Assembly (NCBI RefSeq): GCF_036346105.1
Contig: NZ_CP107811.1
Span: forward strand, 1,860,001-1,924,000
Length of the DNA stretch: 64,000 bases
Origin: Streptomyces sp. NBC_00539
GTDB lineage: Bacteria > Actinomycetota > Actinomycetes > Streptomycetales > Streptomycetaceae
Reading direction: 5' to 3'
The notes beneath the pieces were generated by a model. The model saw only the letters and a program-made list of their open reading frames with translations. It ran no database searches and was not told the origin of the DNA. Position 1 is the stretch's first letter. The number at the start of each line of letters is the position of its first letter. The translations under genes were made by a program, and so were the position numbers. This document shows positions 43,935 through 53,101 of this stretch, piece by piece.

Positions 43935-44231
43935 TCAGTCGCAGTCGCGACAGATCGGCTGGCCGTTCTTCTCGCGCGCCAGCTGGCTGCGGTGGTGCAC
44001 CAGGAAGCAGCTCATGCAGGTGAACTCGTCGGCCTGCTTGGGCAGGACCCGGACGGCCAGCTCCTCGTTGGAGAGGTCGGCACCGGGAAGCTCCATGCCC
44101 TCCGCCGCGTCGAAGTCGTCCACGTCCACATTCGAGTGGGACTTCTCGTTGCGTCGAGCCTTCAGCTCTTCGATGCTGTCGTTGTCTACGTCGTCGTCGG
44201 TCTTGCGCGGAGTGTCGTAGTCCGTTGCCAT
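43935..44231 (-). CDS. DUF4193 zinc-ribbon protein
   Basis: A 98-aa acidic protein. The C-terminal zinc ribbon CMSC...CRDCD and the Asp-rich N-terminus define DUF4193, a small actinobacterial family resembling RbpA/CarD-associated zinc proteins in size; its role is unknown. ATG 44231 is preceded by GAGGGGGAGAG. Confidence 0.92.
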   Translation of the reverse strand: MATDYDTPRKTDDDVDNDSIEELKARRNEKSHSNVDVDDFDAAEGMELPGADLSNEELAVRVLPKQADEFTCMSCFLVHHRSQLAREKNGQPICRDCD

Positions 44232-44461
44232 GGTTCGCTCTCCCCCTCTGGGATTTAGCGGTGTCTCAGCGCACGTAACGCGCGAGAGGCCGGACTTGTG
44301 CCCGACCTGAGGCGGAGATTTTGCCTCACATCAAGGTCTGTTACTCAATCGACACCCAGCCGGGCCCCCGAAGGAGCTTGTGGCTGGGATGACGACCGGG
44401 ACCGTACACGGTCCGGAGGCCGCCTTGCACAAACGCCACCCCGTGTATTTCCCGCCATTTG

Positions 44462-44501
44462 GGGGGCCGGAAACCCGGACTTCCCGGGCTTTCCGGCCCC
44501 C
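44462..44501 (-). terminator. Hairpin terminator after cutS
   Basis: GGGGGCCGGAAA (44462-44473) pairs with TTTCCGGCCCCC (44490-44501); an inner CCCGG/CCGGG extends the stem. Confidence 0.8.
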
Positions 44502-44539
44502 TTGGGGTCACGGAACGCGCACGGCCGGACACTCGCCCA

Positions 44540-44553
44540 TGTGATCGATCACA
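44540..44553. promoter_or_regulatory. Perfect 14-bp palindrome TGTGATCGATCACA
   Basis: Half-sites TGTGA/TCACA with a 4-bp spacer, 62 nt past the cutS stop. The spacer is 2 bp shorter than for CRP (TGTGA-N6-TCACA), so the binding protein is unknown. Confidence 0.5.
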
Positions 44554-44614
44554 CAGCGACCATCTGACCGGTGGGCCAAGAATTCAGCCGATAGCGAACG
44601 CAGGCGCGTCCTGG

Positions 44615-45859
44615 TCACAAGGGCAACGTGACACGCATCACGAGGCCACCGCCCTCCCGGGGCGTCGCCTGGATGCGGCCGCCGTGTGCGCGCGCCACGG
44701 AGCGCGCGATGGACAGACCGAGCCCCACACCCTTGTCGCTGCCCGTTCGCTCCGTACGCAGCCGCCTGAACGGCTCGAAGAGGTTGTCCACCTCGTACGC
44801 GGGAACCACGGGACCCGTGTTCGATACGAGCAGCACCGCCTGGCCGTGCTGGACCTCGGTCGTGACCTCCACCCAACCGCCCTCCGGCACGTTGTAGCGG
44901 ACGGCGTTCTGCACCAGGTTCAAGGCGATCCGCTCCAGCAGCACGCCGTTGCCCTGGACGACGGCGAGCGACCGCTCGCCGCGGATCTCCACGCCCTTCG
45001 CCGCGGCCTCCGCCCGCGCCTGGTCGATGGCGCGCGAGGCGACCTCAGCCAGGTCCACGGGCTTGCGCTCGACGATCTGGTTCTCGCTGCGGGCCAGCAG
45101 CAGCAGCCCCTCGACCAGCTGCTCGCTGCGCTCGTTGGTGGCCAGGAGCGTCTTGCCGAGCTGCTGGAGTTCCACCGGCGCCCCGGGGTCGGAGAGGTGC
45201 ACCTCCAGCAGCGTCCGGTTGATCGCGAGCGGTGTGCGCAGCTCGTGCGAGGCGTTCGCGACGAACCTCTGCTGGGCGGTGAAGGCCCGCTCCAGCCGGT
45301 CGAGCATCTCGTCGAAGGTGTCGGCGAGCTCCTTGAGCTCGTCGTCCGGCCCGTCCAGCTCGATCCGCCGGGTCAGGTCGGTGCCCACCACCCGGCGGGC
45401 GGTGCGGGTGATCTTGCCCAGCGGCGAGAGGACCCGGCCGGCCATCGCGTAGCCGAAGGCGAAGGCGATGATGCTCAGGCCCAGCAGCGCCATCAGCGAC
45501 CGGCTCAGCAGGTCGTCGAGGGCGTGCCGGCGCTGGTCGAAGATGCACTGGCTGATCGCCGAGTAGAACTGGTCGAAGGACATGTCGGCGCCCACGCCGG
45601 AGCAGGTCGTACTGGTGACCTCGATCTTCGTACCGCCGACGATCTTGAAGGGCAGGGCGTTGCCCTCCCGCAGGGCCTGCGCCGCCAGCAGGTAGATGAT
45701 CGACAGCAGCAGGATGCCCGCGATCAGGAACATCCCGCCGTAGAGCAGGGTGAGGCGTATGCGGATGGTCGGCCGCAGCCACGGGAAAGGACCCTCGGGC
45801 TGGCCGGGGTCCCAGGTCGGTTTCGGGGGTGCCGCTGGTGGCGCCGGAGTCGCTGCCAT
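44615..45859 (-). CDS. cutS: Sensor histidine kinase CutS
   Basis: A 414-aa membrane kinase, matching the length I recall for S. lividans CutS. Helix 1 (about 37-62) and helix 2 (about 122-146) flank an extracellular loop containing two cysteines (STTCSGVG, ISQCIFDQ). HAMP, the phosphorylated histidine in ANASHELRTPL and the ATP lid with GVGLGLSI follow. The loop cysteines are reported to sense extracytoplasmic redox or protein-folding state in this family. It follows cutR by 4 nt in one operon. Confidence 0.92.
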   Translation of the reverse strand: MAATPAPPAAPPKPTWDPGQPEGPFPWLRPTIRIRLTLLYGGMFLIAGILLLSIIYLLAAQALREGNALPFKIVGGTKIEVTSTTCSGVGADMSFDQFYSAISQCIFDQRRHALDDLLSRSLMALLGLSIIAFAFGYAMAGRVLSPLGKITRTARRVVGTDLTRRIELDGPDDELKELADTFDEMLDRLERAFTAQQRFVANASHELRTPLAINRTLLEVHLSDPGAPVELQQLGKTLLATNERSEQLVEGLLLLARSENQIVERKPVDLAEVASRAIDQARAEAAAKGVEIRGERSLAVVQGNGVLLERIALNLVQNAVRYNVPEGGWVEVTTEVQHGQAVLLVSNTGPVVPAYEVDNLFEPFRRLRTERTGSDKGVGLGLSIARSVARAHGGRIQATPREGGGLVMRVTLPL

Positions 45860-45863
45860 GGCG

Positions 45864-46517
45864 TCAGATCCGGTATCCGGAACCCGGCACGGTCACGATG
45901 ACGGGCGGCTCCCCGAGCTTGCGGCGCAAGGTCATGACCGTCACGCGCACCACGTTCGTGAACGGGTCGGTGTTCTCGTCCCAGGCCTTCTCCAGCAGCT
46001 GCTCGGCGGAGACCACGGTCCCCTCGCTGCGCATCAGGACCTCCAGCACCGCGAACTCCTTCGGCGCCAGCTGCACCTCCCGGCCCTCGCGGAACACCTC
46101 GCGCCGGTTCGGGTCCAGCTTGATCCCGGCGCGCTCCAGCACGGGCGGCAGGGCGACCGTCGTACGCCGGCCCAGGGCGCGCACGCGGGCGGTCAGCTCG
46201 GTGAAGGCGAACGGCTTGGGCAGGTAGTCGTCCGCCCCGAGCTCCAGCCCCTCGACCCGGTCACTGACGTCCCCGGAGGCGGTCAGCATGAGCACGCGCG
46301 TCGGCATGCCGAGCTCCACGATCTTGCGGCAGACGTCGTCGCCGTGCACCAGCGGGAGGTCCCGGTCGAGTACGACCACGTCGTAGTCGTTCACTCCGAC
46401 GCGCTCCAGGGCCGCGGCGCCGTCGTACACGACGTCCACGGCCATGGCCTCCCGGCGCAGGCCGGTGGCCACCGCATCGGCGAGCAGCTGCTCGTCCTCG
46501 ACGACGAGTACGCGCAC
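45864..46517 (-). CDS. cutR: Response regulator CutR
   Basis: A 217-aa OmpR/PhoB-type regulator with phosphoacceptor Asp51 (VVVLDRDLPL), switch lysine in YLPKPF and a C-terminal winged helix ending VTVMTLRRKLGEPPVIVTVP. The length and neighbour match CutR, partner of CutS, first linked to copper tolerance and later to antibiotic production and secretion stress. Confidence 0.93.
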   Translation of the reverse strand: MRVLVVEDEQLLADAVATGLRREAMAVDVVYDGAAALERVGVNDYDVVVLDRDLPLVHGDDVCRKIVELGMPTRVLMLTASGDVSDRVEGLELGADDYLPKPFAFTELTARVRALGRRTTVALPPVLERAGIKLDPNRREVFREGREVQLAPKEFAVLEVLMRSEGTVVSAEQLLEKAWDENTDPFTNVVRVTVMTLRRKLGEPPVIVTVPGSGYRI

Positions 46518-46778
46518 GTCGTTTCCTTCCTTCGAGCCCAGAAGGGCACACGTGTATTGCGTCGCCCATCCTGCCCGTTTCGGCGGTAAACCGGCTGTAA
46601 GGCGCCATGGGCCCCCCGCAGCGGCCGATTCCGTACGGACGGTTGCGACGATTCGATGGACTCACGAGGTTTCTGCGCCCAGGGTGCCGGGGAGGACGAG
46701 GGAACACCCCATCCACTCCTGACGGCGGACTGCCACGGGCAGCACCGCCGCGACCCACGAAGAGGGGGCGCACCCACC

Positions 46779-46946
46779 ATGGACGCATTCACCGCGGGTC
46801 TCCTGCAGCGCATCAGGGCCACGCAGTCGGACCTCAGCAAGGCCCGTGCGACGGGCGACGACTACCTCGCGGACGTGGAACAGGCCGAGCTGGAGGACCT
46901 CCAGCGCCTCGCGGCCGAGCACGGCGTTCCGGTCACCGCTGCCTGA
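46779..46946 (+). CDS. Small conserved hypothetical protein (55 aa)
   Basis: A 55-aa acidic helical protein (LLQRIRATQSDLSKARATGD, YLADVEQAELEDLQRLAAEHG), likely one long coiled-coil-like hairpin. AGAGGGGG precedes ATG 46779 at about 10 nt. It is divergent from cutRS; function unknown. Confidence 0.75.
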   Translation: MDAFTAGLLQRIRATQSDLSKARATGDDYLADVEQAELEDLQRLAAEHGVPVTAA

Positions 46947-46950
46947 CCGG

Positions 46951-47035
46951 GAGCTGCCCGACCGTAGGCACCTGACGGAGAGCCGCCCGACCGAAGGCAC
47001 CTGACGCAGAGCCGCCCGACCGAAGGCCCGACCGA
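46951..47035. repeat. 29-bp tandem repeat, 2.9 copies
   Basis: Units starting GAGC(C/T)GCCCGACCG recur at 46951, 46980 and 47009 with few mismatches, directly after the 55-aa gene and before a strong hairpin. Confidence 0.85.
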
Positions 47036-47062
47036 CACTTCTCGAACCCCGGTACTCCTTCC

Positions 47063-47096
47063 TGGATCCCGGCCGCCCCAGGGCGGCCGGGATCCA
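47063..47096. terminator. Hairpin between convergent genes
   Basis: A perfect 16-bp stem (47063-47078 with 47081-47096, outer TGGATC/GATCCA) with a 2-nt loop. It serves the 55-aa gene and the inositol phosphatase gene. Confidence 0.85.
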
Positions 47097-47119
47097 CTCA
47101 CGTCCGGGACCGTCCGCGG

Positions 47120-47938
47120 TCAGTCGTGCCAGGCCCCGGCTTCCTCCAGCAGCGGCTGCAGCGAGGCGAACACGGCGGGGGTGGCGGCCAGCGCCAGCTC
47201 CCCCGAGGCCGGCTCGTCCGGCCGGCCACCCGTCAAGGCGCCGGCCTCCCGGGCGATGAGCGCGCCCGCGGCGAGGTCCCAGGGGTTCAGCCCCCGCTCG
47301 TAGTACCCGTCCAGCCGCCCGGCGGCGACGTCGCAGAGGTCCAGGGCCGCCGATCCGGCGCGGCGGATGTCCCGCACCCGCGGCAGGATCCGCCGCACCA
47401 CCTCCGCCTGCTGCTCCTTGCGGTCCTGGAGGTAGGCGAACCCGGTGGCCACCAGTGCCTGGTCCAGCGGCGCGGCCGCGCGGCACCGCAGCCGGACGTC
47501 CCCCTGCCAGGCCCCTGCGCCGAGCACGGCGTGGTACGTCTGGGCGCGCATCGGCGCCGCCACCACCCCGACCACCGTCTCGCCGCGGTACTCGGCGGCG
47601 ATCGACACGCTCCAGCTGGGCAGCCCGTACAGGTAGTTCACGGTGCCGTCCAACGGGTCCACGACCCACCGCACGCCGCTCGTCCCGGGGCTGTCGGCGC
47701 CCTCCTCGCCGAGCAGCCCGTCATGGGGCCGGCGCTCCGCGAGGATGCCCGTGATCAGCTTCTCCGCCGCGATGTCCATCTCGGTCACCACGTCGATCGG
47801 GCTGGACTTGGTCGCCGCCACCGCAAGGTCCGCCGGCCGCCCGTCGCGCAGCAGCTCGCCCGCCTTCCGGGCGGCGTCGAGGCCCACCGCCAGCAGTTCC
47901 GCTTTCAGTGCGGCCGGGTCCTGTTCGTCGCTAACCAT
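47120..47938 (-). CDS. Inositol monophosphatase family protein
   Basis: A 272-aa Mg2+/Li+-sensitive phosphatase fold. Metal-binding motifs GEEG (with Glu-Glu) and WVVDPLDGTVNYLYG are intact, and NPWDLAAGALI supplies the last aspartate. Possible substrates are inositol phosphate, fructose-1,6-bisphosphate or histidinol phosphate. ATG 47938; GGGAGTGGGACGAG lies upstream. It is 14 nt after hemH, so the two are probably co-transcribed. Confidence 0.9.
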   Translation of the reverse strand: MVSDEQDPAALKAELLAVGLDAARKAGELLRDGRPADLAVAATKSSPIDVVTEMDIAAEKLITGILAERRPHDGLLGEEGADSPGTSGVRWVVDPLDGTVNYLYGLPSWSVSIAAEYRGETVVGVVAAPMRAQTYHAVLGAGAWQGDVRLRCRAAAPLDQALVATGFAYLQDRKEQQAEVVRRILPRVRDIRRAGSAALDLCDVAAGRLDGYYERGLNPWDLAAGALIAREAGALTGGRPDEPASGELALAATPAVFASLQPLLEEAGAWHD

Positions 47939-47952
47939 GCTCGTCCCACTCC

Positions 47953-49092
47953 CTACGCGTACGGACTGTCGACGCCCGCGGCCGCCGGCCGGGGTGCTCG
48001 CGCGGGACAGCAGCCCACCGCGCAGAGGTCGTGGCTGGGGCCGAGCGCCCCGAGCGCGCACCGCTCCACCGCTTCGCCGCGTTCGGCGGCGGCCCGTTCC
48101 AGCACGAGGTCCCGTACCGCCGCCGCGAACCGCGGGTCGGCGCCTACCGTCGCCGACCGGGCGACGGGCAGGTGCAGTTCGGCGGCCTTGGCCGTCGCCT
48201 CGGTGTCGAGGTCGTACAGGACCTCCATGTGGTCCGAGACGAAGCCGATCGGCACCATCACCACCGCCGGGGCGCCAGCCTCGTGCAGGGCCTCCAGGTG
48301 GTCGCAGATGTCGGGCTCCAGCCAGGGGATGTGCGGGGCGCCGCTGCGCGACTGGTAGACCAGCTCCCAGGGCAGTTCGGTGCCCGTCTCGGCGCGCACC
48401 GCGTCCGCGATGAGCCCCGCGACCTCCAGGTGCTGCCTGACGTACGCGCCGCCGTCGCCGTGCTCCTCGACGGGGCCGGAGGTGTCGGCGGCCGCGGTCG
48501 GGATGGAGTGGGTGGTGAACGCCAGGTGCGCGCCGGCGCGCACGTCCTGCGGCAGGGCGGCCAGCGAGGCGAGCACGCCCTCGACCATCGGCTGTACGAA
48601 GCCCGGGTGGTTGAAGTAGTGCCGCAGCTTGTCCACCCGGGGCAGCTCGGCCACGCCCTCCTCGGCCAGGGTGGCGAGCGCGTCGGCGAGGTTCTCCCGG
48701 TACTGGCGGCAGCCGGAGTACGAGGCGTACGCGCTGGTGGCGAGCACCGCGATGCGGCGGCGGCCGTCGGCGGCCATCTCCCGCAGCACGTCGGTGAGGT
48801 ACGGCGCCCAGTTCCGGTTGCCCCAGTACACGGGCAGGTCCGGGCCGTGCTCGGCGAATTCCTTGCGCAGGGCGTCCAGGAGCTCGCGGTTCTGGCCGTT
48901 GATGGGGCTGACGCCGCCGAAGCGGAAGTAGTGCTGCCCGACCTCCTTGAGCCGTTCGCGCGGGATGCCGCGCCCGCGCGTGACGTTCTCCAGGAACGGC
49001 ACGACGTCTTCGGGGCCCTCGGGGCCGCCGAAGGAGAGCAGCAGAAGGGCGTCGTAGGGGGCGGCGTCGGGGGCGCGGAGCTGGTCGGACAT
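47953..49092 (-). CDS. hemH: Coproporphyrin/protoporphyrin ferrochelatase
   Basis: A 379-aa enzyme inserting Fe2+ into the porphyrin, in actinobacteria coproporphyrin III. The motifs [28 protein letters not shown] and the catalytic histidine region FTTHSIP are present. Four cysteines near the C-terminus (CALGALG...LCAVGCC) match the [2Fe-2S] cluster of actinobacterial enzymes. ATG 49092 was chosen; GC-rich frames upstream of it show no homology. Confidence 0.95.
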   Translation of the reverse strand: MSDQLRAPDAAPYDALLLLSFGGPEGPEDVVPFLENVTRGRGIPRERLKEVGQHYFRFGGVSPINGQNRELLDALRKEFAEHGPDLPVYWGNRNWAPYLTDVLREMAADGRRRIAVLATSAYASYSGCRQYRENLADALATLAEEGVAELPRVDKLRHYFNHPGFVQPMVEGVLASLAALPQDVRAGAHLAFTTHSIPTAAADTSGPVEEHGDGGAYVRQHLEVAGLIADAVRAETGTELPWELVYQSRSGAPHIPWLEPDICDHLEALHEAGAPAVVMVPIGFVSDHMEVLYDLDTEATAKAAELHLPVARSATVGADPRFAAAVRDLVLERAAAERGEAVERCALGALGPSHDLCAVGCCPARAPRPAAAGVDSPYA

Positions 49093-49260
49093 GCGTCGAA
49101 TCCTGCCACCCAGGCGGCCGCGGCGGGAAACGGACCCGGCGGCCGACATGACGCGGCCCACGGGTAAGGTCACCCTTAGTAAGTCCGTTTCCTCGCCATG
49201 CGGGTGCCTTGTCGGCGGTCGTAACCTGTTCAGGCCTTTGACATCCCCTACGGAGGGCCC

Positions 49261-50532
49261 GTGCCCAGTCCCTACCGCGCGATCTTCGCCGCCCCAGGCA
49301 CCAAGGGGTTCAGCGCAGCCGGGTTCATCGGCCGCATGCCGCTCTCCATGGTGGGCGTCGGCATCCTGACCATGATCTCGGAGATCACCGGCCGCTACGG
49401 GCTGGCGAGCGCGCTCACCGGAGCCCTGGCCCTCTCCGCCGCGGCGGTCGGCCCCCAGATCTCCAAGCTGGTCGACCGCTACGGGCAGCGGCGGGTGCTG
49501 CGCCCCGCGACCCTCTTCGCCGTCGCGTCGGTGGCCGGGCTCCTGATCGCCGCGGCGAACGGCTGGCCGGACTGGACCCTTTTCGTCTTCTCCGTCCTCG
49601 CGGGGTGCGTACCGAGCGTCGGCTCGATGGTCCGCGCCCGGTGGACGGCGATCTACCGGGACACCCCCAGCCTGCACACCGCGTACTCCTTCGAATCCGT
49701 GGTCGACGAGGTCTGCTTCATCTTCGGGCCGATCGTCGCCATCTCCCTGTCCACGACCTGGTTCCCGGAGGCCGGGCCGCTGGTCGCCGCGCTGTGCCTG
49801 CTGGTGGGCGTGTGGTGGCTGACGGCGCAGCGCGCCACGGAACCGGAGCCGCATCCGCACGACGAGCACGGGAACCGGTCGTCGGCCCTGCGCTCCCCGG
49901 GACTCCAGGTGCTCGTGGCCACGTTCGTGGCGACCGGGGCGATCTTCGGCTCGATCGACGTCGCCACGCTCGCCTTCGCCGACGAGCGCGGCCACAAACC
50001 GCTCGCGAGCGTGATCCTCGCCGTGTGGGCCCTCGGCTCCTGCCTCGCCGGGATCGTCTTCGGCCTGCTGCACCCCAAGGGGACGGCCGAACGTCGATGG
50101 GTACTGGGCATCTGTGCGATGGCCGTGAGTATGATCCCCCTCCTACTGGCCGGGAACTTGCCGTTTCTGGCCGTGGCGCTCTTCGTCTCGGGCCTCGCCA
50201 TCGCTCCCACGATGATCACCACGATGGCCCTGATCGAGGCGCACGTACCCCGCGCGAAGCTGACCGAGGGCATGACCTGGATCAGCACCGGCCTCGCGGT
50301 CGGTGTCGCGGTCGGCTCCTCCGTGGCCGGCCTGGTCATCGACGCGGCCGGCGCCAGGAGCGGGTACGTCGTCTCCATATCGGCGGGAGCGGCCGCGGCC
50401 GCGGTGGCGTTCGCGGGTTACCGCCGGCTGACGAGGCCGGCGCAAGGGGAGGAGCCAGCTACCGATGGGGACGGCGACAGCAGGGCGGAACGGGCGGGCA
50501 GGGGCGGCGGGGACGCCGGCCGCGTGGCGTAA
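49261..50532 (+). CDS. MFS transporter
   Basis: A 423-aa, 12-helix transporter with a charged C-terminal tail. The motif-A loop is [11 protein letters not shown]. It resembles efflux MFS proteins of actinobacteria; the substrate is unknown. The GTG start has GGAGG. Its 3' end overlaps the oxidase gene by 68 bp in another frame, so they are co-expressed. Confidence 0.87.
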   Translation: MPSPYRAIFAAPGTKGFSAAGFIGRMPLSMVGVGILTMISEITGRYGLASALTGALALSAAAVGPQISKLVDRYGQRRVLRPATLFAVASVAGLLIAAANGWPDWTLFVFSVLAGCVPSVGSMVRARWTAIYRDTPSLHTAYSFESVVDEVCFIFGPIVAISLSTTWFPEAGPLVAALCLLVGVWWLTAQRATEPEPHPHDEHGNRSSALRSPGLQVLVATFVATGAIFGSIDVATLAFADERGHKPLASVILAVWALGSCLAGIVFGLLHPKGTAERRWVLGICAMAVSMIPLLLAGNLPFLAVALFVSGLAIAPTMITTMALIEAHVPRAKLTEGMTWISTGLAVGVAVGSSVAGLVIDAAGARSGYVVSISAGAAAAAVAFAGYRRLTRPAQGEEPATDGDGDSRAERAGRGGGDAGRVA

Positions 50533-51811
50533 CTGGGCGGGGAACGTCAGCGCGACGCCCGTGCGGGTGGTGACCCCGGCCTCGGTCGGGGAACTCCAGG
50601 AGGCGGTCCGCAGGGCCGCCGGGGACGGGCTGCGGGTGAAGGCGGTCGGCACCGGCCACTCCTTCACCGCGGCCGCCGCGACCGACGGGGTGCTCATCCG
50701 CCCCCAGGCGCTGCGGGGCATCACGGCGGTCGACCGGGCCGCCGGAACCGTCACGGTGGCGGCGGGCACGGTCCTCAAGGACCTGAACGCGGCCCTCGCC
50801 CGGGAAGGCCTGTCGCTCACCAACATGGGCGACATCATGGAACAGACGGTCGCGGGTGCGATCAGCACCGGCACCCACGGCACCGGCCGCGACTCGGCCT
50901 CCATCGCCGCCCAGATCCGCGCGCTGGAACTGGTCACCGCGGACGGCAGGCTGCTGACGTGCTCCGAGAAGGAGAACCCCGAGGTCTTCGCGGCGGCGCG
51001 GCTCGGCATCGGGGCGCTCGGCATCGTCACCTCGGTGACCTTCGCCGTCGAGCCGCTCTTCTTCCTGACCGCCCGTGAGGAGCCGATGGGCTTCGACCGG
51101 GTGACGGCCGAGTTCGACGAGCACGTCGCGGAGAACGAGCACTTCGAGTTCTACTGGTTCCCGCACACCGGCAACTGCAACACCAAGCGCAACAACCGCA
51201 GCCAGGGCCCGGCCGCCCCGCCCGGAGCGGTCAGCGCGTGGGTCGAGGACGAACTGCTGTCCAACGGCCTGTTCCAGGCGGTCAACTCGCTGGGCCGAGC
51301 CGTTCCCGCGGCCATCCCCTCCATCGCCCGCGTCGCGAGCCGCGCACTGTCGGCGCGGACCTACACCGACATCCCGTACAAGGTGTTCACCAGCCCGCGC
51401 CGGGTGCGTTTCGTGGAGATGGAGTACGCCCTTCCGCGCGAGCGCGCCGTCGGGGCCCTGCGGGAGCTCAAGGCGATGGTCGACCGTTCCGACCTGCGGA
51501 TCAGCTTCCCCGTGGAGGTGCGGACGGCTCCGGCGGACGACATCACCCTGTCCACGGCCTCGGGGCGCGAGACGGCGTACATCGCGGTGCACATGTACAA
51601 GGGCACGCCGTACCAGGCGTACTTCACCGCGGCCGAGCGGATCTTCACCGCGCACGAGGGGCGGCCGCACTGGGGCAAGGTGCACACCCGGGACGCCGAG
51701 TACTTCGCCCGGCTCTACCCGCGCTTCGGCGAGTTCACCGCCCTGCGCGACCGGCTGGATCCGGACCGGCTGTTCGGCAACGACTACCTGAGGCGGGTCC
51801 TGGGCGCCTGA
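50465..51811 (+). CDS. FAD-dependent D-arabinono-1,4-lactone/L-gulono-lactone oxidase family
   Basis: A 448-aa PCMH-type FAD oxidase. The FAD-binding loop is VGTGHSFTAAAATDG, and GAISTGTHGTGR is the family's ADP-contact motif; the ALO domain ends HWGKVHT...RLYPRFGEF. It oxidises aldonolactones or alditols. GGGGAGGAG precedes ATG 50465. The partner MFS gene upstream suggests export or uptake of a sugar derivative. Confidence 0.9.
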   Translation: MGTATAGRNGRAGAAGTPAAWRNWAGNVSATPVRVVTPASVGELQEAVRRAAGDGLRVKAVGTGHSFTAAAATDGVLIRPQALRGITAVDRAAGTVTVAAGTVLKDLNAALAREGLSLTNMGDIMEQTVAGAISTGTHGTGRDSASIAAQIRALELVTADGRLLTCSEKENPEVFAAARLGIGALGIVTSVTFAVEPLFFLTAREEPMGFDRVTAEFDEHVAENEHFEFYWFPHTGNCNTKRNNRSQGPAAPPGAVSAWVEDELLSNGLFQAVNSLGRAVPAAIPSIARVASRALSARTYTDIPYKVFTSPRRVRFVEMEYALPRERAVGALRELKAMVDRSDLRISFPVEVRTAPADDITLSTASGRETAYIAVHMYKGTPYQAYFTAAERIFTAHEGRPHWGKVHTRDAEYFARLYPRFGEFTALRDRLDPDRLFGNDYLRRVLGA

Positions 51812-51818
51812 CGGCGGT

Positions 51819-52562
51819 TCAGGAGGAGCTCGGCTCCGGGGTGGGCGTCGGTGTCGGCGCGGGCGTCGAGGACGGGGTGGGTGCGGGCTGCGGGGTGCGC
51901 TCCGGGTCCGGTCCCGGCCGGCTCGGGGCCGGCGACGGCGCCCGGTCCGCGGAGCGGGAGGGGGCCGGACCGGGCTCCGGGCTCCGGCCGCCGCGGGAGC
52001 GCCCGGGACCCGGGGAGGTCCCGCCGCCCCCGCCGTCCTCGGGCGCGGGGCGCCGGCGGTGGCCGGCGGCCTTGCGGGTACCGCCGGACAGGAGGGTGCC
52101 GCCGCCGTCGCTGACCGAGGTGCCGGCCGCGGCCTCGTAGACGCCGAGCCCTCCGATGGCCATCGCGAAGGCGGCCCCCGACGCCACCGCCGTGCGCTTC
52201 CAGCCCCGTACGCGGGTGCCGTGGACGGTGGCCTCGCCGAACTCCCCGGCCGCCGGGGGCCTCGGCGGGCCGGACCCGGGCCGGGCGTCGGCGCCGGGCC
52301 GGGCGCCGGTGCGGAGGCGGTCGCCGGTGCGGAGGCGGTCGCCGGTGCGGAGGCGGTCGCCGGTGCTGCGGAACACGTGCTGGATGACGGGGCCGCCGGC
52401 GGTGGCGACCACGCTCACCACCCCGGCGCCCAGGATGGTCCCGTACACCCCCAGCTTCGAGGCGAGCAGCGCCGCCGCGACGGTGGCGAGGGAGGAGCCG
52501 GCGATCTGAGCGACGCTCAGGTCGAGCTTCTGCTTCTCCGGTGCGGTGCCGTCCTGTGCCAT
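51819..52562 (-). CDS. Membrane-associated hypothetical protein with Pro/Ser-rich tail
   Basis: A 247-aa protein. Residues 18-60 contain hydrophobic segments (SLATVAAALLASKLGVYGTI, LGAGVVSVVATAGGPVIQ). A coding 18-bp repeat makes (GDRLRT)3 at about 68-85, a second helix follows (AVASGAAFAMAIGGLGVYEA), and the C-terminal 100 residues are Pro/Ser/Gly-rich, a likely cell-wall-spanning stalk. Function unknown. Confidence 0.75.
   Translation of the reverse strand: MAQDGTAPEKQKLDLSVAQIAGSSLATVAAALLASKLGVYGTILGAGVVSVVATAGGPVIQHVFRSTGDRLRTGDRLRTGDRLRTGARPGADARPGSGPPRPPAAGEFGEATVHGTRVRGWKRTAVASGAAFAMAIGGLGVYEAAAGTSVSDGGGTLLSGGTRKAAGHRRRPAPEDGGGGGTSPGPGRSRGGRSPEPGPAPSRSADRAPSPAPSRPGPDPERTPQPAPTPSSTPAPTPTPTPEPSSS
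52311..52364. repeat. 18-bp perfect tandem repeat, three copies (coding)
   Basis: GCGGAGGCGGTCGCCGGT at 52311, 52329 and 52347, encoding repeated RLRTGD on the minus strand inside the hypothetical membrane protein. A candidate site of length variation. Confidence 0.95.
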
Positions 52563-53101
52563 CCCGTGTCTGCCTGCCTCTCGCGCCTCTCCTGCCTCTC
52601 CTCTTCCGGTAGTTACAGACACCTGGACGAAAGGGATAGTTCCGCTTCTGCGGATTCTGTGAAGCAAGACACCCGAAAACGGACCGCGCCGCAGGTGGGC
52701 CATGCCCGGGCCCCGTTCCGGGGCAGGCCAACTCCCGCCGCCCGGGACAACTTCGGCGGCGCGGCGGTCCACCCAGGTGGCCCGAATGGAGTACTGTGGC
52801 GAGCCCTGGGGCCGTCCTTCCTTTCGGATGTCCGGACCCGGGAGAGGGGGCCGACGATGGAGAAACGGCACTCAAGACCGGCGATGCCGCGGTGTTGCAC
52901 GGGTTTCCGATGCGCACAGTAATCGTTCGGTCACTGTGTGTGCCCAACAGGTAACCGTGCCATAACGGCGATCAAGGGCGCATGCCCGACACGCCGGTTT
53001 AACTCGGCAAGGTTGTGGCAGGCTGCACCCGGGCAGGCCACACTCGACTAGCGGAAGCAGCGACGCACGTGACGTCGGCAGGCACCACCCGGGAGGTCCC
53101 C
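52563..53101. other. Long intergenic region upstream of sepH
   Basis: 539 bp with the promoters of the membrane protein (minus) and of sepH, plus one small frame (next entry). TACTGT at about 52793 could be a -10 box for the small frame. Confidence 0.5.
52857..52922 (+). CDS. Putative 21-aa Cys-containing leader peptide or small gene
   Basis: GGGAGAGGGGG precedes ATG 52857 by about 7 nt; 21 codons end at TAA 52922. The peptide begins MEKRHSRPAM and ends CCTGFRCAQ, with three cysteines in seven residues. Short Cys-rich leader peptides in actinobacteria can sense cysteine supply by ribosome stalling. sepH starts 179 nt downstream. It could also be a chance frame. Confidence 0.4.
   Translation: MEKRHSRPAMPRCCTGFRCAQ

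Larger units (their letters stand above)
44232..44614. other. Intergenic region between cutS and the DUF4193 gene
   Basis: Holds the DUF4193 promoter (TAAATC at about 44255 on the minus strand could be its -10), the cutRS terminator and a perfect TGTGATCGATCACA palindrome. No small gene was found. Confidence 0.5.

Noticed and set aside
44540-44553. CRP site
   Set aside because: The half-sites fit, but the spacer is 4 bp, not the 6 bp of CRP.
46951-47035. CRISPR array
   Set aside because: The repeats are contiguous with no spacers, imperfect, and no cas gene is in the window.
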